Notes under the pieces: generated by a model
Told to the model about the DNA's origin: nothing
The model's database searches: none
What the model saw: only the letters and a program-made list of their open reading frames with translations
Translations under genes and position numbers: made by a program
DNA from: RHKX01 sp963839535
GTDB taxonomy: Bacteria > Actinomycetota > Thermoleophilia > Solirubrobacterales > 70-9
Assembly: GCA_963839535.1 (NCBI GenBank)
Contig: CAWIVF010000001.1
Span: 62,001-126,000 of the forward strand
Direction of reading: 5' to 3'
Length of the DNA: 64,000 nucleotides
Part shown: piece after piece, positions 11,738 through 19,370 of the stretch
Layout: each line of letters opens with the position of its first letter
Position numbering within the stretch: the stretch's first letter is position 1

Positions 11738-12522
11738 ATGCGGAAATTTCTCGCTCTCGCGCTGACGGGAGCTTTGGCCGTCGCGGTGGCGAGCTCGCCA
11801 TCGCGCACGACGACATGCAGACCATCGACGCCAAGCTGACCCCGACGAAGCTCCCGAAGAAGAAGTTCAAGCCGGCGAAGATCATGGTCGACATCGACAC
11901 GGAGAGAACGACGAGGACACGAAGTTCGAGCAGCCGCCGAGCGCCGATCGGACCAAGGTCGACTTCCCGAAGAACATGAAGTTCGACACGGGTGCCGTCC
12001 CGAACTGCAAGGGCCACGGAGGCAGCTCCAGAACAGACCCCGACGGCGCAGGCCATCGAGCTGTGTGGCAAGGGCTCGATCGTGAGCATCCGACCGGATG
12101 GCCCGGAGAAGCGCTGCAAGGACACCTGCGACCCGAGGTCACCGCTGACGCCGGCGCCGTTCTGGGAGTCGTTGTGGCCCCCGTGGTCGTCACCGGCGTT
12201 CAACGGCGACGAAGGACGACACGATCTACCTGCCATGCCCGTGCGGGCACCTTCGACCAAACTCGGTCCTCGTGGGCAAGTTGAAGAAGGGCGCGCGAGC
12301 GGGCTACGGCCGCACGCTGGACGTGACGATCCCGGACCTCGACACGTTGGAGCGATCAGCAAGTTCAAGGTCACGGTCAAGGAGGGCAAGTACGTCCAGG
12401 CTCGCTGCAAGTGCGAAGACGAACAAGTTCCAGGCGACGCACCGAGTACGAGAACCACTCGCGACAGCACGGCCACGGACACGACGAAGTGCAAGCGGAA
12501 GAAGCTAATTCAGCTCGGTTAG
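11738..12522 (+). CDS. Uncharacterised secreted protein, tandem paralogue 1, frameshifted
   Basis: The start ATG 11738 has a strong AAGGAGG ribosome site 6-12 bases upstream. The N-terminus is a signal peptide (MRKFLALALTGALAVAVA). Several +1 breaks follow. Recoverable pieces in order are HDDMQTIDAKLTPTKLPKKK, FKPAKIMVDIDTE, MKFDTGAVPNCKG, ELCGKGSIVS, LVGKLKKGARAGYGRTLDV, KFKVTVKEGKYVQARCK and KCKRKKLIQLG, ending at TAG 12522. Each has a counterpart in the next gene, so the two are diverged tandem duplicates. I recognise the TKL-x-KKKFKPAK pattern as typical of unnamed secreted families in Solirubrobacterales. The function is unknown. Confidence 0.7.
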
Positions 12523-12545
12523 CCACCTCAGGATGAGGTCGGATA

Positions 12546-12573
12546 CGGGGCGGCCTTCGGGCCGCCCCGTTTT
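12546..12573 (+). terminator. Rho-independent terminator with UUCG loop
   Basis: A perfect 10-bp stem, CGGGGCGGCC (12546-12555) with GGCCGCCCCG (12560-12569), is closed by a TTCG tetraloop and followed directly by four T. This is a textbook intrinsic terminator for the first secreted paralogue. Confidence 0.92.
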
Positions 12574-12594
12574 CGTTCCGGATCACGTCAGGCG

Positions 12595-13345
12595 ATGAAG
12601 AAGCTCCTCCTCGTTCTCATGGCATCGGTGGCACGTCGCGCTCGCCGCGACCGGCGCGGCGATCGCCGCGACGAACGGCATCCAGTCGCTCGAGGCCGAG
12701 GTGATCCCGACCAAGCTCGACGGGAGGAAGTTCACCCCCGCGAAGCTCTTCGTCGACGTCTTCACCGACACGAACGACGAGAGCTCGGCCAACGGCGAGG
12801 AGCCGCCGAGCATCGAGCGGATCCGCCTCGATTTCGCGCGCAACCTGCGCTTCGACTCGGGAGCGGTGCCGCGCTGCAAGGTCGGCGCGGGGGAGCTGCG
12901 GGGCAAGAGCGCGGCGCGGCAGGAGCAGCTCTGCGGCGGCGCGTCGAAGGTCAGCCTGGACAGCGGCTCGGGGGCCGAGATCAAGGAGGACCCGCCCCTG
13001 ATCCTCCCGCCGCGGGTGACCGAGGCCACCCTCCAGGTCTTCAACGGCAGGGAGAGGAACACGCTCTATCTCGCCACCGATCCGGAGGGGTCCGGCTCAG
13101 GCCCGGTGCTCGTCGGGAGCCTTGGGCGGAGCGACGCCGGTGACGGCTATGGCCGGCAGCTGGACCTGGACGTGCCCAGCCCTTCGAGCGGGGCGTTCTC
13201 CGACCTCAGGTTCACGATCAGGAAGGGCAGCTACCTGCGCGCCCGGTGCAGGACGCGGACGAACAGGTTCCTGCTGCGGACGCAGTACGCGGATCACTCA
13301 CCGACCACGGTCGCTGACGCGACCGTCTGCAAGCGGGAGAAGTAG
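12595..13345 (+). CDS. Uncharacterised secreted protein, tandem paralogue 2, one frameshift
   Basis: About 249 residues. Start ATG 12595 encodes MKKLLLVLMASVA, a signal-peptide core that continues after a +1 break near 12630 as ALAATGAAIAATNGIQSLEA. The mature part is intact: VIPTKLDGRKFTPAKLFVDV, RNLRFDSGAVPRCKVG, QLCGGASKVSLDSG, TLQVFNGRERNTLYLATD, DLRFTIRKGSYLRARCRT, ending CKREK. The conserved cysteines (VPRCK, QLCGG, ARC, VCK) suggest disulfide-stabilised extracellular domains. It matches the gene before it block for block. The stop lies 8 bases from the convergent gene on the other strand. Confidence 0.75.
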
Positions 13346-13353
13346 GGCCGGCG

Positions 13354-14628
13354 CTAGGCGGGCATGACCCGGCGGAAGCGCAGCAGGTTGCGCGGGCCGC
13401 CGCTCAGCTTCAGCCGCCGCTGCAGCAGCGCCCGGGGCGGTGCGAGCCCGCCCTTGCCGATCTCGATGAAGTCGTGCCAGCTCGACTCGAGCGTCACGTC
13501 CGCGGCGGGCGCCTCTCCGGCAGCCGCGCGCGTCGAGCCGTTGTCGACGACGACGTGCCAGGGCTGCGCGTCGCTGAAGCGCCACTGGATCGTGAAGGGG
13601 CCGCCGCCGTTGACGGCCTCGGTGTCCATCGAGCGCCGGATGACGTCGAAGTAGAGATCCTGGATCTCGGGCGAGGAGTCGGCCTTCAGGCCGGGCTCGC
13701 CGATCACGCCGGCCTCGGCCATCTTCAGCATCTTCGTCGCCCGCTCGCGCGGCGGCAGCTGCATGTCCATCGGGAAGATGTGGGAGGGCATCTCGGTCAT
13801 CGGGTAGCCGATCGCCTTCCACTTCATCTCGATCGCCTTGATGCCCCACTCGGCGATGTCCTCGAGCTCGAAGCCGTAGCAGCGCGTGTACTCGCGGTCC
13901 CAGTTCGGCGGGACGAAGACCGAGGAGGTCCAGGGCATGACCTCGCCGAGCAGCTCGTCGATGGCCGCCCGGCACTCGTCGGACTCGCGGATCAGCTCGT
14001 TGAGGACCTTGACCCCGAAGCCGATGTGGCGCTGCTCGTCGCGGGAGATGTTCTCCATCCCGGAGCTGAAGCCCGGCATCGAGCCCTCCTTGACGAAGAA
14101 GTCCTCGATGAAGTGCTGGCCGGGCTGCGCAAGGCTGGCCTCGACGATCAGGTGGTAGAGCGTGATCGCCTGCGCGAACTTCGGCAGGGAGCGGTCGCGG
14201 CGGAGCTCGGACGCCATCCGGTCGAGCCGGTCGAACACCTTGCGGTAGCCCCAGCCGAGGTGGGACTCGGTCGAGGCGAGCGTCGAGGAGATGTCCTCGC
14301 CGGCCCCGATGACCTCCTTGAAGAAGCGATGGAAGAAGACGGCATGCCGCGCCTCGTCGACCTGCTGCGTCGCGAGGAAGTACTTCTGCTCCTCGGTCGG
14401 CGCGGCGTCGATGTAGGGGGAGAGGTTGTCGGCGACCGAGTCCTCGCCGTAGAAGAACATCGAGTAGATCCACATCGCCGACTCCCGCTGCATGTCGGTG
14501 AGCGCGTCCCAGCCCTTGCGGTCCTCGCTGAAGTCGATCGCCGTGGCCTGCCAGTTGCTCTGCTCCCAGCGGCGGTACAGGTCGTCGTACGTGATCCGAT
14601 CGGTCAGGTTCTGCTCGGCAACGGACAT
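13354..14628 (-). CDS. R2-like diiron protein fused to a C-terminal SCP2 domain
   Basis: A 424-residue protein. Residues 1 to about 310 form a ferritin-like four-helix fold with a full R2-type metal set: E62 (GED), E92 and H95 (DEARH), E163 (VEAS), E198 and H201 (DEQRH). Residues from about 330 resemble an SCP2 sterol-carrier domain (GPFTIQWRFSDAQPWHVVVD, LESSWHDFIEIGKGGLAPPR). Known diiron proteins of this shape include NrdB, R2-like oxidases and acyl desaturases or N-oxygenases. The fused lipid-binding domain favours oxidation of a hydrophobic substrate over ribonucleotide reduction (inference). No nrdA is nearby. Start ATG 14628 has GGAGGAG just upstream. The upstream region holds two overlapping palindromes. 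Confidence 0.83.
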   Translation of the reverse strand: MSVAEQNLTDRITYDDLYRRWEQSNWQATAIDFSEDRKGWDALTDMQRESAMWIYSMFFYGEDSVADNLSPYIDAAPTEEQKYFLATQQVDEARHAVFFHRFFKEVIGAGEDISSTLASTESHLGWGYRKVFDRLDRMASELRRDRSLPKFAQAITLYHLIVEASLAQPGQHFIEDFFVKEGSMPGFSSGMENISRDEQRHIGFGVKVLNELIRESDECRAAIDELLGEVMPWTSSVFVPPNWDREYTRCYGFELEDIAEWGIKAIEMKWKAIGYPMTEMPSHIFPMDMQLPPRERATKMLKMAEAGVIGEPGLKADSSPEIQDLYFDVIRRSMDTEAVNGGGPFTIQWRFSDAQPWHVVVDNGSTRAAAGEAPAADVTLESSWHDFIEIGKGGLAPPRALLQRRLKLSGGPRNLLRFRRVMPA

Positions 14629-14690
14629 GGTCTCTCCTCCATGGTCGGCGGCGTCCCGGGGCGCATTCGAATCCCGCTTCCGGCCAGCTT

Positions 14691-14717
14691 AGTCGCGCGA
14701 CTGGCTGCCCAGCCAGT
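14691..14717. promoter_or_regulatory. Two overlapping perfect palindromes in a divergent promoter region
   Basis: AGTCGCGCGACT (14691-14702) is a perfect 12-bp palindrome. It overlaps ACTGGCTG-CC-CAGCCAGT (14700-14717), a perfect inverted repeat with 8-base arms. They lie between the diiron-SCP2 gene (minus) and the small membrane gene (plus). Size and symmetry fit an operator for a TetR-type dimer. Which regulator binds is unknown. Confidence 0.6.
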
Positions 14718-14753
14718 TTCTGTGACGCACCTCACGGATGGTCGGAGAGCCGG

Positions 14754-14783
14754 TTGCTTTTGCGCCGGGCGGGGATTTAGGAT
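14754..14783 (+). promoter_or_regulatory. Sigma-70-like promoter for a leaderless gene
   Basis: TTGCTT (14754-14759) and TAGGAT (14778-14783) are separated by 18 bases. The -10 ends 9 bases before ATG 14792, so transcription should begin at or within a base or two of the start codon. Confidence 0.6.
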
Positions 14784-14791
14784 GCCGCCCC

Positions 14792-15181
14792 ATGGAGACC
14801 AGAGAAGAGACTCACGTCGTCGAAACCACCGCCCCGCACAAGGCCGGAGCCGGCCTACGCATCCTGGCCGTCATCCTGGCGCTGGCCCTGGCATTCGTAA
14901 CCGCGGTCGCGGTGATCGTCGTGCTGGACATCGGCGAGCTGACGCCGTGTGAGGACGTGGGCAACGACATCACCCTGCTGAACGACGAGGGTGAGTGCTT
15001 CGACGGCTCCTCGACCGCGAAGACGATCTCCCTGGTCCTCGGCTGGCCCGGCGCGATCCTCGCCGGCGTGGCGACGCTGCTGGCGCTCGGCTTCGCGCTC
15101 CGTGGCTACGGCGGACGCCGCCTGATCACGGTGATCGTCGCGGCCGCGGTGCTGCTCGGTCTCGCCCTGGTCATCGGCTAG
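14792..15181 (+). CDS. Small three-helix membrane protein, unknown function
   Basis: A 129-residue protein from ATG 14792; the frame is open further upstream, but the promoter position fixes this start. Hydrophobic segments lie near residues 24-46 (ILAVILALALAFVTAVAVIV), 81-101 and 107-127. Between the first two is a short loop with two cysteines (TPCEDV, GECFDG) that could form an extracytoplasmic disulfide. I recognise no family. The last 11 bases overlap the end of the convergent minus-strand gene. Its promoter faces the diiron-SCP2 promoter across shared palindromes, so the two genes may be co-regulated. Confidence 0.7.
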   Translation: METREETHVVETTAPHKAGAGLRILAVILALALAFVTAVAVIVVLDIGELTPCEDVGNDITLLNDEGECFDGSSTAKTISLVLGWPGAILAGVATLLALGFALRGYGGRRLITVIVAAAVLLGLALVIG

Positions 15182-16130
15182 CCCCGCCGAGCACCCTCCG
15201 CAGATCGGCGCTGAGCGCGCGGCGCTCCGCCGCGTCGTGGAGCTGCGCCCAGGTGACGTGGACCACGCGGTAGCCGGCGAGCAGGAGGCGACGGTCCCTG
15301 GTTGCGTCTCTCGCGATCGCCGGCCGGGTTCCATGCCATTTGGCGCTGTGAAGCTCGACGATCACTCGCTGGCCGGGCCAGAGGCAGTCAGGTGAGTAGT
15401 TGGCACCGTCGACCCGTACGGTGGCGTTGAGTAGGGGCCGCGGGAGGTCGCGCTCGGCGAGAAATCTGGCAAACGCCTCCTCCAGTTCCTCGAACGTCAC
15501 ACCCTTGCCGTAGCCGGCATCCTGCAGCACCGTCCTGAGCCTCAGGGTGCCGCGCTCTCCGGCGTGGCGTTCGAGGATGGCAGGCAGCGAGAGAACGTCG
15601 CCCATCCCTCTGGCTTCGGCTCTGTTCACCGCGTTCAGAAGCGCGTTGGGATCGAGGACCGTCGCCAGATCGAGCAGGGTCCTGGGCACGGTGGTGATTG
15701 GGATCCCTTCGAGAATGGTGATCTCGTCGGGTGGCAGCGGGGAGGAGTGGATCTCGATCTGCTTCGTGCTCCGTCGCCAGCTCGCCACGGTGATGGTCTG
15801 GCGCCCGCTCCAGTCACGCAGCTGCCACTCGGCGCCGGCGGGACGATGACTGAGCACCGCACCCGGACCGCCGGCGAGCACCGCTCCCATCCTCCAGCCC
15901 TGGACCGACAGCTTCCGATGCCCAACGGCGTAGACGCCCCGATGGATGGGGTGTAGCCGCTCGCTCTCGATGAGCCGGCCGATGACCCCGCGAGAGAACC
16001 CGAGGCCGAGGAGTTGGAAACGCCCCACCGTTCCGTGCTGGCTCTCAGCTAGGCGCGAAATCTGCCGCCAACCGGGGTGAACCCGATCTTCTACATCGAT
16101 AGCGGGTACAAGATCGGTCTCACCGGGCAC
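15171..16130 (-). CDS. AbiEi-like N-terminus with DUF559 (PD-(D/E)XK-like) C-terminus
   Basis: A 319-residue protein. The N-terminal part resembles the winged-helix domain of AbiEi-type antitoxins (RFQLLGLGFSRGVIGRLIES, LHPIHRGVYAVGH). The C-terminal 100 residues carry a DUF559 fold related to very-short-patch nucleases (YSPDCLWPGQRVIVELHSAK, ATRDRRLLLAGYRVVHVTW). Such proteins are abundant and often multicopy in actinobacteria, usually without a partner toxin. None is seen here, so an active toxin-antitoxin role is doubtful. Start GTG 16130 lies 7 bases after a GATTCT -10-like element. Base composition looks less GC-extreme than its neighbours. Confidence 0.75.
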   Translation of the reverse strand: MPGETDLVPAIDVEDRVHPGWRQISRLAESQHGTVGRFQLLGLGFSRGVIGRLIESERLHPIHRGVYAVGHRKLSVQGWRMGAVLAGGPGAVLSHRPAGAEWQLRDWSGRQTITVASWRRSTKQIEIHSSPLPPDEITILEGIPITTVPRTLLDLATVLDPNALLNAVNRAEARGMGDVLSLPAILERHAGERGTLRLRTVLQDAGYGKGVTFEELEEAFARFLAERDLPRPLLNATVRVDGANYSPDCLWPGQRVIVELHSAKWHGTRPAIARDATRDRRLLLAGYRVVHVTWAQLHDAAERRALSADLRRVLGGASR

Positions 16131-16136
16131 CGACCG

Positions 16137-16142
16137 AGAATC
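16137..16142 (-). promoter_or_regulatory. -10-like element, leaderless start
   Basis: GATTCT on the minus strand ends 7 bases before GTG 16130 of the DUF559 gene. No good -35 is visible. Confidence 0.35.
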
Positions 16143-16206
16143 GGTCCTGCTGGCGCACCGATGGTCCGCGCCGAGTCACGGAAGGCGCGCGAGAGCGCGC
16201 CGGCCC

Positions 16207-17580
16207 TCAGCGCTCGGGCGGCGACCAGTCGTCCTCGAGCTTGGCGACGAGCATGTCGGCCAGGCCCTCGACCGGGACGCGCTCCTGCGTCAGGGTGTCG
16301 CGGTCGCGCAGGGTGACCTTCCCGTCCTCGGCGGTCTCGCCGTCGATCGTGATCCCCCAGGGGGTGCCGATCTCGTCCTGGCGCCGGTAGCGCTTGCCGA
16401 TCGAGCCGCCCTCGTCGTACTCGGTGGGAAGCCTGCGCCGCAGCGAGTCGAAGATCTCGCGCGCCTTCTCCGGCATGCCGTCCCTGGAGACGAGCGGGAG
16501 CACGGCGACCTTCACCGGCGCGAGCTTCGGGTGCAGCTGCAGGATCGTCCGCTGCCGCCCCTCGACCTCCTCGACCCGGTAGGCGTCGACGATGAAGGCG
16601 AGCATCGCGCGGTCGACGCCGGCTGCGGGCTCGATCACGTGGGGGACGTAGCGCTCGCCGCTCTGCTGGTCGAAGTACTCGAGCTTCTCGCCGCTGAACT
16701 TGGCGTGCTGGGTGAGGTCGAAGTTGCCGCGGTTGGCGATGCCCTCGAGCTCCGAGTAGCCCATCGGGAACAGGTACTCGATGTCGGAGGTGGCGCTCGA
16801 GTAGTGGGAGAGCTCGTCCGGGTCGTGCGGGCGCAGGATCAGGTTGTCGGGGCGGATGCCGAGCTCGGTGTACCAGCGCATCCGCTCGCCGAGCCAGTGC
16901 TCGTGCCACTTCCCGGCGTCGTCGGGAGGGCAGAAGAACTCCATCTCCATCTGCTCGAACTCGCGGGTCCGGAAGATGAAGTTGCCGGTCGTGATCTCGT
17001 TGCGGAAGGACTTGCCGATCTGGGCGATCCCGAACGGCGGCTTCTTGCGCGCGAACTGCAGGACGTTCTTGAAGTTGATGAAGATGCCCTGGGCGGTCTC
17101 GGGGCGGAGGAACGCCTCCGAGCCGGACTCGGCGACGGGGCCGACCTGGGTCTTGAACATCAGGTTGAACTCGCGCGCCTCGGTCAGCTCGCAGTCGGGT
17201 CCCTCGCCGGCCTTCTTCGAGGGCTTCTGCCCGCAGGCGGCGGTTGCCAGGTGGTCCTCACGGAAGCGGAGCTTGCAGGTCTTGCAGTCGACCATCGGAT
17301 CGCTGAAGCCGGCGACGTGCCCCGACGCCTCCCAGACCTTCGGGTGCTGGATGATCGCCGAGTCGATCGCGACGATGTCGTCGCGATCGGTGAGCATCGA
17401 TCGCCACCACTCGTTCTTGACGTTGTTCTTGAGCAGGACCCCGTAGTGGCCGTAGTCGTAGGTCGAGCCGACGCCGCCGTAGATCTCCGACGACGGGAAG
17501 ATGAAGCCGCGCCTTTTGCACAGGGCGACGATCTCGTCGAGTGTGACGTCGCTGCGCTGCTTGTCCTCTGGCTCGCTCAT
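16207..17580 (-). CDS. glyS: Glycyl-tRNA synthetase (dimeric class II type)
   Basis: It charges tRNA-Gly with glycine in the cytoplasm. At 457 residues it matches the single-chain alpha2 enzyme of actinobacteria and eukaryotes rather than the split GlyQ/GlyS form. Motifs visible include the N-terminal KRRGFIFPSSEIYGG, motif 2 (FRNEITTGNFIFRTREFEQM), FLRPETAQGIFINF, and motif 3 near AGVDRAMLAFIVDAY. The anticodon-binding domain starts around KLAPVKVAVLPLV. A cysteine cluster (CKTCKLRF, AACGQK, PDCEL) looks like a zinc site. ATG 17580 is chosen over an upstream in-frame start because a TATATT -10 lies just before it. Confidence 0.96.
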   Translation of the reverse strand: MSEPEDKQRSDVTLDEIVALCKRRGFIFPSSEIYGGVGSTYDYGHYGVLLKNNVKNEWWRSMLTDRDDIVAIDSAIIQHPKVWEASGHVAGFSDPMVDCKTCKLRFREDHLATAACGQKPSKKAGEGPDCELTEAREFNLMFKTQVGPVAESGSEAFLRPETAQGIFINFKNVLQFARKKPPFGIAQIGKSFRNEITTGNFIFRTREFEQMEMEFFCPPDDAGKWHEHWLGERMRWYTELGIRPDNLILRPHDPDELSHYSSATSDIEYLFPMGYSELEGIANRGNFDLTQHAKFSGEKLEYFDQQSGERYVPHVIEPAAGVDRAMLAFIVDAYRVEEVEGRQRTILQLHPKLAPVKVAVLPLVSRDGMPEKAREIFDSLRRRLPTEYDEGGSIGKRYRRQDEIGTPWGITIDGETAEDGKVTLRDRDTLTQERVPVEGLADMLVAKLEDDWSPPER

Positions 17581-17592
17581 CCCGGGCCGACG

Positions 17593-17598
17593 AATATA
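17593..17598 (-). promoter_or_regulatory. -10 element of glyS
   Basis: TATATT on the minus strand ends 13 bases before ATG 17580, giving a leader of about 5 nt. It is the only AT-rich hexamer in the 76-base gap to fmdB on that strand. Confidence 0.5.
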
Positions 17599-17640
17599 GG
17601 CGAGCGGGGTCGGATCGACGGTCGCCGGCGGGACGCCTGC

Positions 17641-17646
17641 GATAAT
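17641..17646 (+). promoter_or_regulatory. -10 element of the fmdB-like gene
   Basis: GATAAT ends 11 bases before ATG 17657, implying a very short leader. It faces the glyS -10 in a compact divergent promoter region. Confidence 0.5.
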
Positions 17647-17656
17647 CGCGCGCCTC

Positions 17657-17995
17657 ATGCCGATCTACGAATACCGCTGCGACAACGACCACACCTTCGA
17701 GGTGATCCAGTCGATGACGGAGGACTCGCTCGACACGTGCACCGTCTGCGGGGCTCCGGCGCGCCGCGTCCTGCACGCGCCCGCGGTCCACTTCAAGGGG
17801 TCCGGCTTCTACACGACCGACTACGCCCGCAAGGGCAAGAAGGTCGGCGCCACCGACTCCTCCTCGAGCTCCGACTCCTCGGGCGGGGACTCGAAGGGCT
17901 CCGACTCGAAGGGCTCGGAGGGCAAGGGCTCGTCCTCAGGGAACGGCGGCGGCTCCAAGTCCGAGAGCAAGTCGGCGAGCGGCAGCGGCGACTAG
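17657..17995 (+). CDS. FmdB-family small zinc-ribbon protein with Ser/Lys-rich tail
   Basis: A 112-residue protein starting MPIYEYRCDNDHTFEVIQSM, the hallmark of the FmdB/putative regulatory zinc-ribbon family. The second knuckle is intact (DTCTVCGAPARRVLH). The first has only one cysteine (RCDNDH) where CxxC is usual, with a histidine nearby as a possible ligand. From about residue 65 onward it is low-complexity Ser/Gly/Lys/Asp repeats (GDSKGSDSKGSEGKGSSS). The role of the family is poorly defined. Its stop codon lies in a CTAG that also supplies the stop of the convergent LCP gene. Confidence 0.85.
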   Translation: MPIYEYRCDNDHTFEVIQSMTEDSLDTCTVCGAPARRVLHAPAVHFKGSGFYTTDYARKGKKVGATDSSSSSDSSGGDSKGSDSKGSEGKGSSSGNGGGSKSESKSASGSGD

Positions 17996-19343
17996 CCCGC
18001 GGGGGAGCAGGCCGGCTCGTTCGGGCCGGCCTCGCCGAGGAACTCCTCGACCGCCTTCTCGCACTGCCTCTGGTCCACGATCAGGGACCCGTCCCCGCTC
18101 GCCCCTGACGGCTTCAGGATCTTCGTCCCCCCGTCGCCGCCGATCGCGGCCGCCATCGCGAGCTGCGGCAAGCGTCAGCCCGCCCATGTCGCTGACCATC
18201 GCCTTCGGCGCGTTCCAGGCGATCCAGGGGGCGTGGATCAGGTTGTAGGGAATCCGGGTCGGGCTGGTCAGCCGGTCCTGGATGCCGGCGAGGATCAGCT
18301 GCTGGCGCTGGGCGCGCTCGGGGTCGCCCTCGGAGGGATCGCGCAGGTTCTCGCGGGTGCGGGCCAGGCCCAGCGCCTCCTGGCCGTCGAGCGTGTTCTC
18401 GCCCTGCCTCGAGCTTCAGGGTCAGCCCGCCGTTGGAGGAGCCGCCGGAGATCAGCGACTTGACCCGCTTCGGCAGATCGACGGTGACCCCGCCGACCGC
18501 GTCGATGAAGTCGGCGAAGCCCTCGAAGTCGAGGATCACGACGTGGTCGATCTCGATCCCGAGGAAGTTCTCGACCGTGCGGACCTGCAGCGCCGCGCCG
18601 CCGAACGCGTAGGCGGCGTTGATCTTCTGCGCGTCCTCGCCGGGAATCTCGGCGAGGGTGTCGCGGGGGATCGACAGCTTCTCGAAGGCGCCACCGCCGG
18701 CGCGGACGAGCATCAGCGTGTCGGCGCGGGAGGGCACGGCGCAGATGTTGGCCGTCGCGCCGCCGGTCGCGGCTGCCTCGAGGCACTTCGGATCGGTCTC
18801 GGCCCCGGCCTCGTCACTGCCCTCCGGACGGGCGTCGGTGCCCATCACCAGGATCGTCTGCGGCGAGGCGACCAGCAGCGGGAAGCCGCCCAGCTCGTCG
18901 CCGACGGCGTCGTCGAGCTTCCCCTTCTGGATCTGGGAGGAGACGACGAAGAGGACGACGCTGAGCAGCAGCCACGCTCCGAGCGCGAGGAACGCCCAGC
19001 GTGCGATTCGCCGCCAGAGGGGCTTCTCGCCGGGCGTCGTGCTCTTGGACCCGCCGCCGCTGCCGAGCTTGCCGCGGAGGCCGCTCAGGTCCGGTGCGCC
19101 GGGCCGCTTGAACCCGCGCCGGGCCTTGTAGACCTTGTAGCCGGAGCCCTCGTCGGGTGGCCCGGCCTTCTTCGCCGGCTCGTCCGCCTTCGCGCCCGCC
19201 GGCTCCTCGCCCGCGTCCGGCGCTGGCTTCTTGTCCCGTCGCCACCAGCCGCCGCCTCCCGAGCCCGCTCGGTAGACCTTGTACTCGGGGCGTTCCGGGC
19301 GGTCGGGGTCGCCGGGTGCCATGACGCGGTAATACTGCCCCAT
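17992..19343 (-). CDS. LytR-CpsA-Psr (LCP) family cell-wall transferase, two frameshifts
   Basis: LCP proteins attach lipid-linked polymers to peptidoglycan on the outer face of the membrane. The N-terminal cytoplasmic part is charged and carries YKVYRAG and YKVYKARRG repeats. One membrane helix lies near residues 116-138 (WAFLALGAWLLLSVVLFVV). The LCP domain follows: TILVMGTDAR, SRADTLMLVR, LSIPRDTLAEIPG, KINAAYAFGG, DHVVILDFEGFADFIDAVGG. Extra bases near 18413 and 18175 break the frame. Restored, it reads AGENTLDGQEALGLARTREN and then GGLTLPQLAMAAAIGGDGG, ending NEPACSPAG. ATG 19343 is used; ATG 19322 is an alternative. Confidence 0.88.
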
Positions 19344-19370
19344 GGCCTCCCCGAATCCTGCTTTCCCCCT

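Noticed and set aside
13354..14628. Calling this gene nrdB (ribonucleotide reductase small subunit)
   Set aside because: The metal ligands fit, but the C-terminal SCP2-like domain and the absence of nrdA or nrdR nearby make a lipid-oxidising role at least as likely, so no symbol is given.
17836..17990. Repeat array or CRISPR-like structure in the fmdB 3' end
   Set aside because: The repetition is low-complexity Ser/Gly/Lys coding sequence without uniform repeat and spacer lengths. No CRISPR array or cas gene was seen in the window.
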